A stretch of DNA of 64,000 nucleotides from NCBI RefSeq assembly GCF_900108485.1, contig NZ_FNXF01000001.1, positions 491,895 to 555,894 on the forward strand, written 5' to 3'. The translations under genes were made by a program, and so were the position numbers. Source of the stretch: Rheinheimera pacifica. GTDB lineage: Bacteria; Pseudomonadota; Gammaproteobacteria; Enterobacterales; Alteromonadaceae. This document shows positions 55,694-63,834 of the stretch, one piece after another. The first letter of the stretch is position 1. Each line of letters opens with the position of its first letter. A model generated the notes under the pieces. It was not told the origin of the DNA, ran no database searches, and saw only the letters and a program-made list of their open reading frames with translations.

Positions 55694-56690
55694 CTGGTAA
55701 GTAAGGTGAGGGCAACTGCTGTCCCCACATGCGTTGCCATAGCCACGGCAATGCCACTGTCATATCACGACGCATCGGTAACTGATGCACGGGGGCGTTG
55801 TTTTGCAGGTCTACCACAAACTCAAAGGCATAACTGCCTTCCTGCCCCATACGCAGATCGGTTAGCAGCAGTGTGTCACCTTGTTGCTGCACAGTATAAA
55901 ACCCCCGGCTGAACCAGTGTAATTGTTGCACCGGTTTAAGCCCGGCATATTGCTGTTTAAGCGAGTGATCCCGTATTACATGCGTAAAGCTAATCTCTGG
56001 GGTGGTGTCGAGCAAAGAATAAAACCCCTCAGCGTAACCTTGCTCGGTTATGACAACTATGCGCCACAATAGAGTGGTCAAAGGCGCAGGTGTCACCAGC
56101 ATTTGCTGATAATCCAGCTGCTGCTGATACAGGCTATGTTGCGCAACATTACTGACATGTTGCTGTGCCGCCACAGACCACAACATATAAGCACTGGAAA
56201 CCACCAATGCCCCACCATTGACTGCCAGGCCGCGCGGTTTACTTAGCAGGTAGTATCCCAGCCCCAGCAGCAGTGGCAGGGTATACAGGGGATCAATAAT
56301 AAAGATGCTGCCAACGGCAAAAGGAGTATTGGTAAAGGGTAAACCGAACTGGGTACCATATACTGTCATCGCGTCTATGGCAGTGTGGGTTAACAGAATA
56401 AGCCAGGTTGCCAGCAGCCAGCGCCAGTAATATTGCCGCTGCTGGCATAAGAGCGCTGCCAGCCAGGCGAGCACAGGTGATACTAAGGTCTGGTAAAAAA
56501 CAGCGTGGCTTTCCGTACGGTGCAACACCATATTGCTGACGACATCGCCATAATCAATCACCACATCTAAATCAGGCAAAGTGCCCAATACCGCGCCGGT
56601 GAGTACGGTTTTCAGCCGTGAGCCCGGCGTTTTGCCCATTACCGTGGCTGCAACGGCAGCACCCAATGCAAGTTGTGTTAGTGAATCCAT
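55683..56690 (-). CDS. YdjM-like membrane-bound metal-dependent hydrolase
   Basis: 335 residues with the DUF457/YdjM N-terminal signature MDSLTQLALGAAVAATVMG and the metal-binding-type LPDLDVVIDYG and SHAVF and THTAIDAMTVYGT motifs across five membrane helices. The C-terminal third is a soluble domain (about 190-325). Members are called LexA-regulated or inner-membrane metal hydrolases; no activity is established for this subgroup. Convergent overlap with the DUF1543 gene. Confidence 0.82.
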   Translation of the reverse strand: MDSLTQLALGAAVAATVMGKTPGSRLKTVLTGAVLGTLPDLDVVIDYGDVVSNMVLHRTESHAVFYQTLVSPVLAWLAALLCQQRQYYWRWLLATWLILLTHTAIDAMTVYGTQFGLPFTNTPFAVGSIFIIDPLYTLPLLLGLGYYLLSKPRGLAVNGGALVVSSAYMLWSVAAQQHVSNVAQHSLYQQQLDYQQMLVTPAPLTTLLWRIVVITEQGYAEGFYSLLDTTPEISFTHVIRDHSLKQQYAGLKPVQQLHWFSRGFYTVQQQGDTLLLTDLRMGQEGSYAFEFVVDLQNNAPVHQLPMRRDMTVALPWLWQRMWGQQLPSPYLPVNQ

Positions 56691-56740
56691 ACTACTGTCA
56701 GGTACCCGTGCGCAGAGTCAGGCCGGCATTTTAACAGATG

Positions 56741-57568
56741 TCAGCGATAAGCCAACTGCGGCCGGACAGCATGAAAATACTCGTCATTCTGTTCAAATAA
56801 CTGTTCATCAAGGGCATTACGCAGCTTAAGGTAGTCAGATTTCAGCGTGGCTTTGGTGGTGCGCATATCAAGGTAGTAGGGCGCACGTTTGCCGTTAAAG
56901 TCTATCGCTTCGGCAATCTGCACAAAATGAATACCTACTCTTTTTAGTATTCTGGCCAGTGAAGGTTCAATCATCACATAAGCGTGGTAACGCTCGTCAC
57001 GGACACACATCAATGTTGCCAGCAAATACAGCGCCACAGATACCAGCTTGCGGCATTGGCCCTGTACACTGGTTAAACCGGCATACTCATCCGTTGCTTC
57101 AATAATCTGGCTGTGGCGAATATCTTTTGGCACCGCAAGGCGTGATATTTCACAGATATTACGCCGCGGGAAATTAGCTGGCGCTAATGCTGCATTGGTA
57201 AAGCTGTTAGCAAAATAACATTCTACCGGTAGCTGTTGCTCTGGTGCTGCTGACGTAATCAACCGTACGGTGCCTGCCAAAGTATGAGAATCAGTGTGTT
57301 TAATGGCACAGTGGATCGACCGGTGATCAAATTGATCATATTCCAGTTTATTCGGCCGTAGCGGTTCGTAACGTAGTTCTTCGCAATATACCTTATGGCG
57401 TAAGCGGAAGGTTTCATTGCGCTGCTCTTGTACACTTGCTACCCGAGCCTGATAAAAGTCGGGAAAATGCGACAAAGGGCTGTACAACGAGGTACAGCTA
57501 AAAGATGCTGCTAATGTGTTTGCTGATGGTGAAAAAGCAGTATCTGCAACTGCTGCCAGAGAACTCAT
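56741..57568 (-). CDS. N-acyl amino acid synthase-like acyltransferase (PEP-CTERM/exosortase-associated type)
   Basis: 275 residues from ATG 57568, which has GGGG about 7 bases upstream; longer frames to 57673 lack an SD. The core QEQRNETFRLRHKVYCEELRYEP and the CEISRLAVP motif correspond to the autoinducer-synthase/FeeM-like GNAT group annotated as PEP-CTERM/exosortase system-associated acyltransferase. Family members use acyl-ACP to acylate amino acids, making N-acyl amino acids that can act as signals. No exosortase or PEP-CTERM gene is nearby. Confidence 0.78.
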   Translation of the reverse strand: MSSLAAVADTAFSPSANTLAASFSCTSLYSPLSHFPDFYQARVASVQEQRNETFRLRHKVYCEELRYEPLRPNKLEYDQFDHRSIHCAIKHTDSHTLAGTVRLITSAAPEQQLPVECYFANSFTNAALAPANFPRRNICEISRLAVPKDIRHSQIIEATDEYAGLTSVQGQCRKLVSVALYLLATLMCVRDERYHAYVMIEPSLARILKRVGIHFVQIAEAIDFNGKRAPYYLDMRTTKATLKSDYLKLRNALDEQLFEQNDEYFHAVRPQLAYR

Positions 57569-57880
57569 ATTGATGCCCCAAAAAGTCATTGTCTGCGCAT
57601 TATCTGATTTTATAGTTGTCGTAATTGCGCGTGAAATTAGCTTTCCGTGCGGTATAAATGCTGACAATTCCATTGCAGGGCACTAAGGCCGGATTTACTA
57701 TGCAGTTGATTCGGGGTTGCGTCAAATGCCAGATCGGTACTTTTCTAAAGTAAATCAGCCAATTGGAACTAAGATTATGATTTAACGAAAGTAAAAAAAT
57801 ATTGTTATTTAACTAATGTTATTAAATGTAATTCAGCCGGGGTTCATCTTGAGCATGTACTAACCGGCTGAAGTATATGG
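57569..57880. other. 312-bp non-coding region with long inverted repeat
   Basis: Upstream region of the acyltransferase gene, ending at the ohrR stop. AT-rich between 57770 and 57830. TTCAGCCGG (57832-57840) and CCGGCTGAA (57864-57872) form a 9-bp inverted repeat spaced by 23 bp; the sides extend with AA/TT if a bulge is allowed. It could be a weak ohrR terminator or an operator. No gene was found. Confidence 0.4.
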
Positions 57881-58333
57881 CTATTCGCCAGCGGAACAAC
57901 GTTCAAGTTGTTGAATATCCGACTGAACTTGTCGTGCTAAGGCTCTTAACTGGATTAACCGCTCATCGGTCAGCGATATTTGACAGCGCAATGCAGGCAT
58001 TACGCCTGCTACAGCCGTTTCCAGAGCTTTGCCGCTGCTGGTCAGCACAACATGTTTTACCCGCTCATCAACAGAAGATGGCATACGTTTTAGCCAGCCT
58101 TTTTGTTCAAGCTTTTTTACCAGCGGCGTTAGGGTGCCTGAATCAAACAGCGTTTTGCTACCCAGTTCACCCAGGCTGATATTGTCTTGCTGCCATAAAG
58201 CCAGCATTACCACATACTGCGGGTAGGTCAGATCAAAGGGCTGCAATAATGGCCGGTACAGCCGCACCACAGCATTAGAGGCGCTATAAAGCGCAAAGCA
58301 CAGTTGCTGTTCCAGTGGCAAAGTTTTATTCAT
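57881..58333 (-). CDS. ohrR: Organic hydroperoxide regulator OhrR (MarR family)
   Basis: 150 residues from ATG 58333. One-cysteine-type thiol repressor of ohr; Cys12 in LEQQLCFALYSASNAVVRLY is the reactive residue. Winged helix SLGELGSKTLFDSGTLTPLVKKLEQKG, then VDERVKHVVLTSSGK. A second cysteine (RCQISL, around 116) may form a disulfide as in two-Cys OhrR proteins. An upstream TTG frame at 58369 is not used. Divergent from ohr with a shared palindrome. Confidence 0.92.
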   Translation of the reverse strand: MNKTLPLEQQLCFALYSASNAVVRLYRPLLQPFDLTYPQYVVMLALWQQDNISLGELGSKTLFDSGTLTPLVKKLEQKGWLKRMPSSVDERVKHVVLTSSGKALETAVAGVMPALRCQISLTDERLIQLRALARQVQSDIQQLERCSAGE

Positions 58334-58431
58334 CTGTATTAATCCGGCAATTTTAGCCAAGTGTACCAAACTTAGCTGGCAGCCTTATAGCTTTAGTAAT
58401 TATATTTGAGGCAAAAAAATTATATACAAAT

Positions 58432-58447
58432 ATCTTGCATGCAAGAT
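58432..58447. promoter_or_regulatory. OhrR operator candidate
   Basis: Perfect 16-bp palindrome ATCTTGCA|TGCAAGAT in the ohrR-ohr divergent gap, overlapping the -35 of the ohr promoter. The TTGCA...TGCAA core resembles OhrR sites of proteobacteria. Confidence 0.8.
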
Positions 58448-58463
58448 TAATTGGTTCTATTAT
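58435..58463 (+). promoter_or_regulatory. Candidate ohr promoter
   Basis: -35 TTGCAT (58435-58440), 17-bp spacer, -10 TATTAT (58458-58463), 45 bp before the ohr ATG. The operator palindrome covers the -35. Confidence 0.65.
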
Positions 58464-58508
58464 GCAGGTGTTCGCTAACGGCAACTAACCCTAACTGAGG
58501 AAATAACG

Positions 58509-58925
58509 ATGGATATTCTTTATAAAGCAGTAGTAACGTCAACTGGCGGCCGTGATGGCGCCGCTAAATCAAGCGATGGTTTATTAGAAGTTAAACTGGC
58601 CGCACCAAAAGAATTAGGCGGCGGCGGCGGGGCAACCAACCCTGAGCAGTTATTTGCTGCCGGTTATTCTGCCTGCTTTATCGGTGCAATGAAGTTTGTT
58701 GCTGGCCAGAGCAAGCAAACACTGCCTGCCGATGTGAGCCTGCGTGCTGAAGTGGGTATTGGTAAAATTGAAGGTGGCTTTGGTCTGGATGTTGATTTGT
58801 TTATAAGCCTGCCTGGTATGGACAAAGCTGCTGCGCAGCAACTGGTAGAAAAAGCGCACCATGTTTGTCCGTATTCAAACGCTACCCGCGGTAATATCGA
58901 CGTGCGTTTACACGTTAGCGTATAA
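58509..58925 (+). CDS. ohr: Organic hydroperoxide resistance protein Ohr
   Basis: 138-residue thiol peroxidase of the Ohr/OsmC family that reduces fatty-acid hydroperoxides. The peroxidatic Cys56 is in AGYSACFIGAMK and the resolving Cys120 in AHHVCPYSNATRGN. Control by OhrR through the palindrome is expected. SD GAGGAAATAACG precedes the ATG. Confidence 0.96.
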   Translation: MDILYKAVVTSTGGRDGAAKSSDGLLEVKLAAPKELGGGGGATNPEQLFAAGYSACFIGAMKFVAGQSKQTLPADVSLRAEVGIGKIEGGFGLDVDLFISLPGMDKAAAQQLVEKAHHVCPYSNATRGNIDVRLHVSV

Positions 58926-58939
58926 CCGCGTTGGTGCAA

Positions 58940-58967
58940 CGAAAAGCCGGCTTTTGCTGGCTTTTCG
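58940..58967. terminator. Stem-loop between ohr and the RND gene
   Basis: CGAAAAGCCGGC-TTTT-GCTGGCTTTTCG, 12-bp stem with one G-T pair. The two genes converge here; the RND stop is at 58970. The internal A4/T4 tracts suggest bidirectional termination. Confidence 0.7.
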
Positions 58968-58969
58968 CG

Positions 58970-61396
58970 TTATGCAGCTTTCGTTGTGGGTTTAACAAAA
59001 CGGCTAAGCAGGGCCGGCAATATGGTTAAATCGGCTGCCAGCGCCATTATCATCGCCGCTGCTGTCAGCAAGCCAAAATAAACACTGGGTAAAAAGCTGG
59101 AAAAACCAAACACAGCAAAACCGGCCGCAATAACCACCGAGGTAAACAACATTGCCATGCCGGTATGGGCAAAGGCGTTTTTCAGTGCCATATCGCCAGG
59201 TGCCTGCAAATAGCTGTGAACAAAGTGAATGGTGTCGTCAATAGCGATACCCATAGCAATAGCGGCGATGGTAATGGTCATAATGTCCAGTGGAATGCCC
59301 AGCCAGCCAATAAGGCCTAAAATACCAAGCGTGGTGCACACATTGGGTACCAGTGCTATCAGCGCAATTTTTAATGAGCGGAAGATCAGCAGCAAAATAA
59401 CCGCCATGCCAAGGTAAACCAGGCCTAAAGTCATTATTTGCGAATCAAACAACCGCGATAAAATATCCTGATACAACACAAACAGGTTGGTAAGGCTGTA
59501 ATCTGCGGCTTTTAGGCCAACCGATTGTAAATCCTGATTCAGCTGTTGCATCAGCAGCTCGCGGTTCAGCCCCTCTGTGGTGTCCTGAATGCGGGTAGAA
59601 ATGCGTACCTGCAGCGGATCTTCAGTCAGATAAGCCCCCACCAGCTGATTAACGACTTGCTGATCCAGCAACTGGTAAATAGAATTTAATTCATACTCTG
59701 TTAGTGGTTTGCCATCGTTAAGCTGGGTAGCCAGGGTGGTAAAGTTAACCAGCGAGGTAACATTACCGGTAGCGGCAAACTCTGCCACCACGGCGTGCGC
59801 TACATGCAGCTGATTAAACTGCTCGGCACTTAGCAGTAAATCCGGCTTGGTTTTTGCCGGGTCAAGGGTAATGACAATATCCAATGGCGTAGAGCCACCA
59901 AACTCCTGATCAATAAACTTAAGTTCCTGGTACACCTGGGTATCGGTGGCAAAATAATTAATAAAGCTGTTTTCCACATTCAGCCGCGCTAAGCCGGGTA
60001 GCAGCAGCGCAAACAGCAGTAGGCAGGCAACAACAGTGCGTAAAGGTGCCCGCTGTACCAAGCGGCGGATAGCTTGCAAGCTGGTGCTGAGTATGGCGTA
60101 GTCGGCGGTTTCTGCTTTGCTTTTCAGCAGGCTAAGCAGGGCAGGAAACAGCAGCAGGCTGACACTCATGGTGATCAGCATTGCAATTAACATCATAAAA
60201 CCAAAATCAACCACCGGCTGAATACCACTGAAGATTAACGAGCCAAAACCGACAGAAGTGGTGACTGTGGCATAAAAGCACGGTGCCAGTTTTTGTTGTA
60301 ATGTCATCGCCACGCGCTGGTGCTGGGTGGCTGTGGCATTGTTACGGGCGATATCGCGGTAAGCGCCGATGAGATGGATCATCACTGCCAGCGTTAAAAT
60401 AAGCTGTAGTGCAATAAAATTGGCCGAAATAACCGTGGCCCTTATATCCAGCACGGCAAACAGGCCAAGCGTAAGCCAAACGCTTGCTGCGCAGGCCAAT
60501 ACCGGAAACACCACCCAGCGTATGCTACGGTAAAGCACCAGTAACAGCAGGGCGATAATGCCAGCGATGGCGCTGCCAAACACCGTTAAGTCACTGCTGA
60601 TAATATCCACCAAATGCTGCGCTACCACATAGCCACCACCGGTAAAGGTTTGGGCGCGTTGCTGCACCTGTTGGTTAATTTGCTCTATCTGCGCAATTTC
60701 ATGCTGGCGCTGTGTCACCAGGGCCTGGCGTAACGGATCTGCTTTTACCTGTAATTCGGCCAGTGCCGTTTGTTCTTCCGCACTGAGTTCACGTTGCAGC
60801 GTGTGGCGTTCAATTGCCAGCATATCGCTTTCCAGCGCTGTTAGCTGCGTATCCGGTTTAAACACAATCTGAATTGCCGCCGCGGTTTGGGCGGTATTTA
60901 GCAGCAGATCAGTAAAAATAGGGTGGTCACGGAGCAGCTGTTGCATCTGTGCCGGTGAGTATTGTTGCTTCTGCCAGGTAAGCGCAGATACATCAACGTC
61001 TGTGGTCAGCGCTGATGCATCGGTAATCAGCGGTACATTAAGCATAGAGGTAACGCTTTGTACCCGCTCCAGCTTGCTGTATTGCTCGCTCAGTGCAGTT
61101 AAATCGGCAAAGGTAGCGTTACTGAACAATTCGCCGTTGCGTGGTTTATACGCCACCAGAATAAACTCATCCGGCGAAAAACGCTGATTCGCCTGCTGGG
61201 TTTTAATATACAGCGCGTTGTTTTTTACCAGCAGCGTTTCGGCTGAGGCGTCAATACGAAACTGCTGGACAAAAAATGCGGCTGCAGCAAGCAGGAAGAC
61301 AAACAACAGCAATATAACAAAGCGTGCCTGCACAATACATTGTGCCAGCCACATACTAAAACCGGTGCTATTCAGGCTGTTTGTTGAAGGCGTCAT
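58970..61396 (-). CDS. MMPL-family RND transporter (HpnN-like)
   Basis: 808 residues with the two-half RND layout: TM1, periplasmic loop (about 45-260), TM2-6 (about 265-430), TM7 (about 450), second loop (about 470-640), TM8-12 (about 650-800). MMPL signatures include LTLAVMIHLIGAYRD and GIAIDDTIHFVHSY (Asp pair in the proton relay region). Such exporters move lipids or hydrophobic compounds to the outer membrane. The ATG at 61396 has GGGAG upstream and overlaps the mlaA stop region by 29 bp, so the two are strongly linked. Confidence 0.9.
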   Translation of the reverse strand: MTPSTNSLNSTGFSMWLAQCIVQARFVILLLFVFLLAAAAFFVQQFRIDASAETLLVKNNALYIKTQQANQRFSPDEFILVAYKPRNGELFSNATFADLTALSEQYSKLERVQSVTSMLNVPLITDASALTTDVDVSALTWQKQQYSPAQMQQLLRDHPIFTDLLLNTAQTAAAIQIVFKPDTQLTALESDMLAIERHTLQRELSAEEQTALAELQVKADPLRQALVTQRQHEIAQIEQINQQVQQRAQTFTGGGYVVAQHLVDIISSDLTVFGSAIAGIIALLLLVLYRSIRWVVFPVLACAASVWLTLGLFAVLDIRATVISANFIALQLILTLAVMIHLIGAYRDIARNNATATQHQRVAMTLQQKLAPCFYATVTTSVGFGSLIFSGIQPVVDFGFMMLIAMLITMSVSLLLFPALLSLLKSKAETADYAILSTSLQAIRRLVQRAPLRTVVACLLLFALLLPGLARLNVENSFINYFATDTQVYQELKFIDQEFGGSTPLDIVITLDPAKTKPDLLLSAEQFNQLHVAHAVVAEFAATGNVTSLVNFTTLATQLNDGKPLTEYELNSIYQLLDQQVVNQLVGAYLTEDPLQVRISTRIQDTTEGLNRELLMQQLNQDLQSVGLKAADYSLTNLFVLYQDILSRLFDSQIMTLGLVYLGMAVILLLIFRSLKIALIALVPNVCTTLGILGLIGWLGIPLDIMTITIAAIAMGIAIDDTIHFVHSYLQAPGDMALKNAFAHTGMAMLFTSVVIAAGFAVFGFSSFLPSVYFGLLTAAAMIMALAADLTILPALLSRFVKPTTKAA

Positions 61397-62273
61397 CGCG
61401 CTTTACTCCCTGTAAAAACTGGTTACGAAAATACAGGTAAGGGTCATCGGCCTGCTGATACAGCTTTTCATATACTCTGGCGCGATCAGAAAAAGTGTCA
61501 ACGGCGTCAACACCCTGCAGATAATAGGTATCAGGCGGCGAGGTTATTTGCCGCAGCGGGTCAAGCAACACGCCGCTTACCACAGATGTAGATCCGCGCA
61601 CATTATTCTGTCCCAGTATTGGCAGTACCAGATAGGGGCCGGGGCTAACATTATAACCGGCCAGAGTATCGGCCAGTGATTGCTTCGCCGGTGGCAAATC
61701 AAACCAGGCTGTGGCGGGGTCAAATAAGCCAAGAATACCCACGGTGCTGTTAATTAAAAAGCGGCCAAGATTAGTACCGGCATCTTTTACTTCGCCGGCG
61801 GCAAGGTTGTTAAGCAGGCTCAGTGGCTCGCGGATATTACTAAAAGCATTGCCTATTTTGCTGCGTACCACATCCGGTAATACATATTCGTAACCTTTAA
61901 CCAGCGGAATAAGTGCATAAGAATAGGCGACATGGTTAAAACTAAACATAGCGCGGTTCCAGCCTTCCAGCGGATCATTGTACTGCTGCTCTGCCGCTTC
62001 GTCTTCCGGCGTTTCGGGATCGTCACGGCTGGCCATGTCTACCACCGTAGGCTGGATTTCAATATCGCCCTGCGAGGTTTTAATAGTGGTGGTTTTACCG
62101 CTGCTAAGTTGTTCTGTAGCGGTTAGGGGGTCTGCGGCTGCCGCTGATTCTGCCGCAGGGTCGGTTGCTTGTTGCGCTATTTCGGCCGTTGTTATATCAG
62201 GTGGCGCAGGCTTACTGGCACAACCACTAAGAGTAAATAGAAAAAAAGCAGTAATAACGGTGGCTGTCTTCAT
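61368..62273 (-). CDS. mlaA: MlaA/VacJ-family outer-membrane lipoprotein
   Basis: 301 residues; lipobox LSGC (Cys18) and a low-complexity Ala/Thr-rich linker (about 20-95) precede the MlaA domain: NDPLEGWNRAMFSFNHVAYSYALIPLVKGYEYVLPDVVRSKIGNAFSNIREPLSLLNNL. MlaA removes phospholipids from the outer leaflet of the outer membrane. The usual mlaFEDCB genes are not present; the neighbours are a DUF748 protein 51 bp upstream and an MMPL/RND transporter downstream with 29-bp overlap. Confidence 0.92.
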   Translation of the reverse strand: MKTATVITAFFLFTLSGCASKPAPPDITTAEIAQQATDPAAESAAAADPLTATEQLSSGKTTTIKTSQGDIEIQPTVVDMASRDDPETPEDEAAEQQYNDPLEGWNRAMFSFNHVAYSYALIPLVKGYEYVLPDVVRSKIGNAFSNIREPLSLLNNLAAGEVKDAGTNLGRFLINSTVGILGLFDPATAWFDLPPAKQSLADTLAGYNVSPGPYLVLPILGQNNVRGSTSVVSGVLLDPLRQITSPPDTYYLQGVDAVDTFSDRARVYEKLYQQADDPYLYFRNQFLQGVKRDDAFNKQPE

Positions 62274-62324
62274 ACAGAACTCCAGTGTAAATACCCTGAC
62301 ACATAATGTAGCCAGCAGTTTATT

Positions 62325-63437
62325 TTAGTTTTTTTCAGTTTCTTGTTCCTTTTCAGCCACGGACGAAAAATCAATAATATCTTCAAGATTTAATTTGTAA
62401 GCTTCGATAAAAGCATTTCGAAGCAGCCCGGCCAAGGCTTTTAACCTGGAGATATCCGGTTCGCTGAAATCACCGCTGATGGGGATACGGGTCGCGATCA
62501 GGTTTTGTTTGCTGTTTTCCAGCAGGGTAGCGAGCATGGCAGAAATACCTTCAACAAATATCTGCAATGGGTTCTCGTCGCCTTCTATCACATCTTTTAC
62601 CACGTCTTCTTTCCAGGAGAAAATTTTCAGGTTGTAAATACCAAATTTAACATAGCCATTTAGCCGGCCTTTATCGCTGGCCAGCTCAGTTGCCAGTTCA
62701 AACTCGCCGGCTTCTACATCAAAAGGAGCATATATCTTAATAATGTTGGCGGTTTCGGCAGTCGGTAATCTGTCCATTTTCATATTGATATCAAACATCG
62801 GTAACTTTGCATTAGGATTAAATTTACCTTTAATGATAAAGGGAGTCTGTCTGGCGACTGTACCGCTAAAATCGACTTCAGTTAGCAGTTCTGACTGCGC
62901 ATCATTGTGCAGGTTAACAATCTCTCCCTCTACATCGCTCAGAATAAGCTCACCAAGCAGATCCTTGGCAATAGCATTAAATTCGATTCTGCCATCGTGA
63001 ATAGATAACTTATCAATAGAAAAAGGGGTCAGGTTATTTGCCAGGCCAATCCAGGTGCGCTCGTCCAGTACCGCATCCTCGGTAATATCTTCCTGGCCGG
63101 CCCTGTCCAGCGCCATAATAACCGGCTGGTGAAATGCCATAGTGCTAACTATTTCACCATCGGCCAGCGCAGCCCACGACAGCCGGATATCAATGCGCTC
63201 GGCTGAAAACAGCGGCAGCTCGCCTTTGTCGTTCAGCTGATTAATTTCTATCTGCTTAATAACATAACCACCACGCCAAAGCGCCAAATCAATATCCCGC
63301 ACCTGGCCGCTAATACCTTCCTGCTTTTCCAGCAGCGAATTGACATACCATACCATCGCATGTGGTAGGGCTACTCTTACTGCTAGTAATACTAAAACCA
63401 CAGCCAGCATGATTTTTACACTGTTAGATAATCTCAT
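62325..63437 (-). CDS. AsmA-like DUF748 protein
   Basis: 370 residues: one N-terminal membrane helix (about 8-28) and a periplasmic part with the DUF748 opening pattern, VNSLLEKQEGISGQVRDIDLALWRGGYVIKQIEI, PLFSAERIDIRLSWAAL, and alternating short beta strands. The C-terminal tail is charged. DUF748 belongs to the AsmA/YhdP/TamB-related proteins that bridge the periplasm for lipid movement. First gene of the DUF748-mlaA-RND operon; its start is 203 bp from the end of an IS21 element. Confidence 0.82.
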   Translation of the reverse strand: MRLSNSVKIMLAVVLVLLAVRVALPHAMVWYVNSLLEKQEGISGQVRDIDLALWRGGYVIKQIEINQLNDKGELPLFSAERIDIRLSWAALADGEIVSTMAFHQPVIMALDRAGQEDITEDAVLDERTWIGLANNLTPFSIDKLSIHDGRIEFNAIAKDLLGELILSDVEGEIVNLHNDAQSELLTEVDFSGTVARQTPFIIKGKFNPNAKLPMFDINMKMDRLPTAETANIIKIYAPFDVEAGEFELATELASDKGRLNGYVKFGIYNLKIFSWKEDVVKDVIEGDENPLQIFVEGISAMLATLLENSKQNLIATRIPISGDFSEPDISRLKALAGLLRNAFIEAYKLNLEDIIDFSSVAEKEQETEKN

Positions 63438-63658
63438 GGGTAAGCGCTGTTTAAGATGAATACAGAAATGCTAAGACAACAGCAAAGATCAGGCCACATG
63501 GTTTTTAATGCTCAAGGTGCTGAATTTAAATAACTTTACTAACATTCACTAAGCTGGCTAACCAAGGCAAGACAATACTTCGCGGATTATTTACCTGTAG
63601 TTTTGTAAATTTTGCTACGCTGGTTTTAATTTCTTTTTTTGAGACTAACGCATGCGTA

Positions 63659-63773
63659 TTTCGGGATGATCCGGCCAGCGATTTCGGCATGAGTCGGCCA
63701 CCCATTTCGGTATCATCCGGCCACTGATTTCGGCCTTATCCGGCCACCTGTTTCGGTATCGTCCGGCCAGTTT
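63659..63773 (+). repeat. Five tandem 23-bp repeats at the IS21 end
   Basis: Units begin at 63659, 63682, 63705, 63728 and 63751 with the pattern TTTCGG-N2-T-N2-TCCGGCCA-N4 (one unit has GTCGG). Such repeats at IS21-family ends bind the IstA transposase. Confidence 0.85.
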
Positions 63774-63834
63774 GTTCTTCCTTCGTTTTACGGACTTTGG
63801 CATAACAGTTTTTTAACTGTTTGCCGGAGTAGTC

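Noticed and set aside
57833..57871. Inverted repeat as a firm lux-type box
   Set aside because: No LuxR-type regulator is nearby and the 23-bp spacer is too long for a lux box; kept only as a possible operator.
63659..63773. Repeat array as a CRISPR
   Set aside because: Units are directly tandem without spacers, sit at an IS end before istA, and there are no cas genes.
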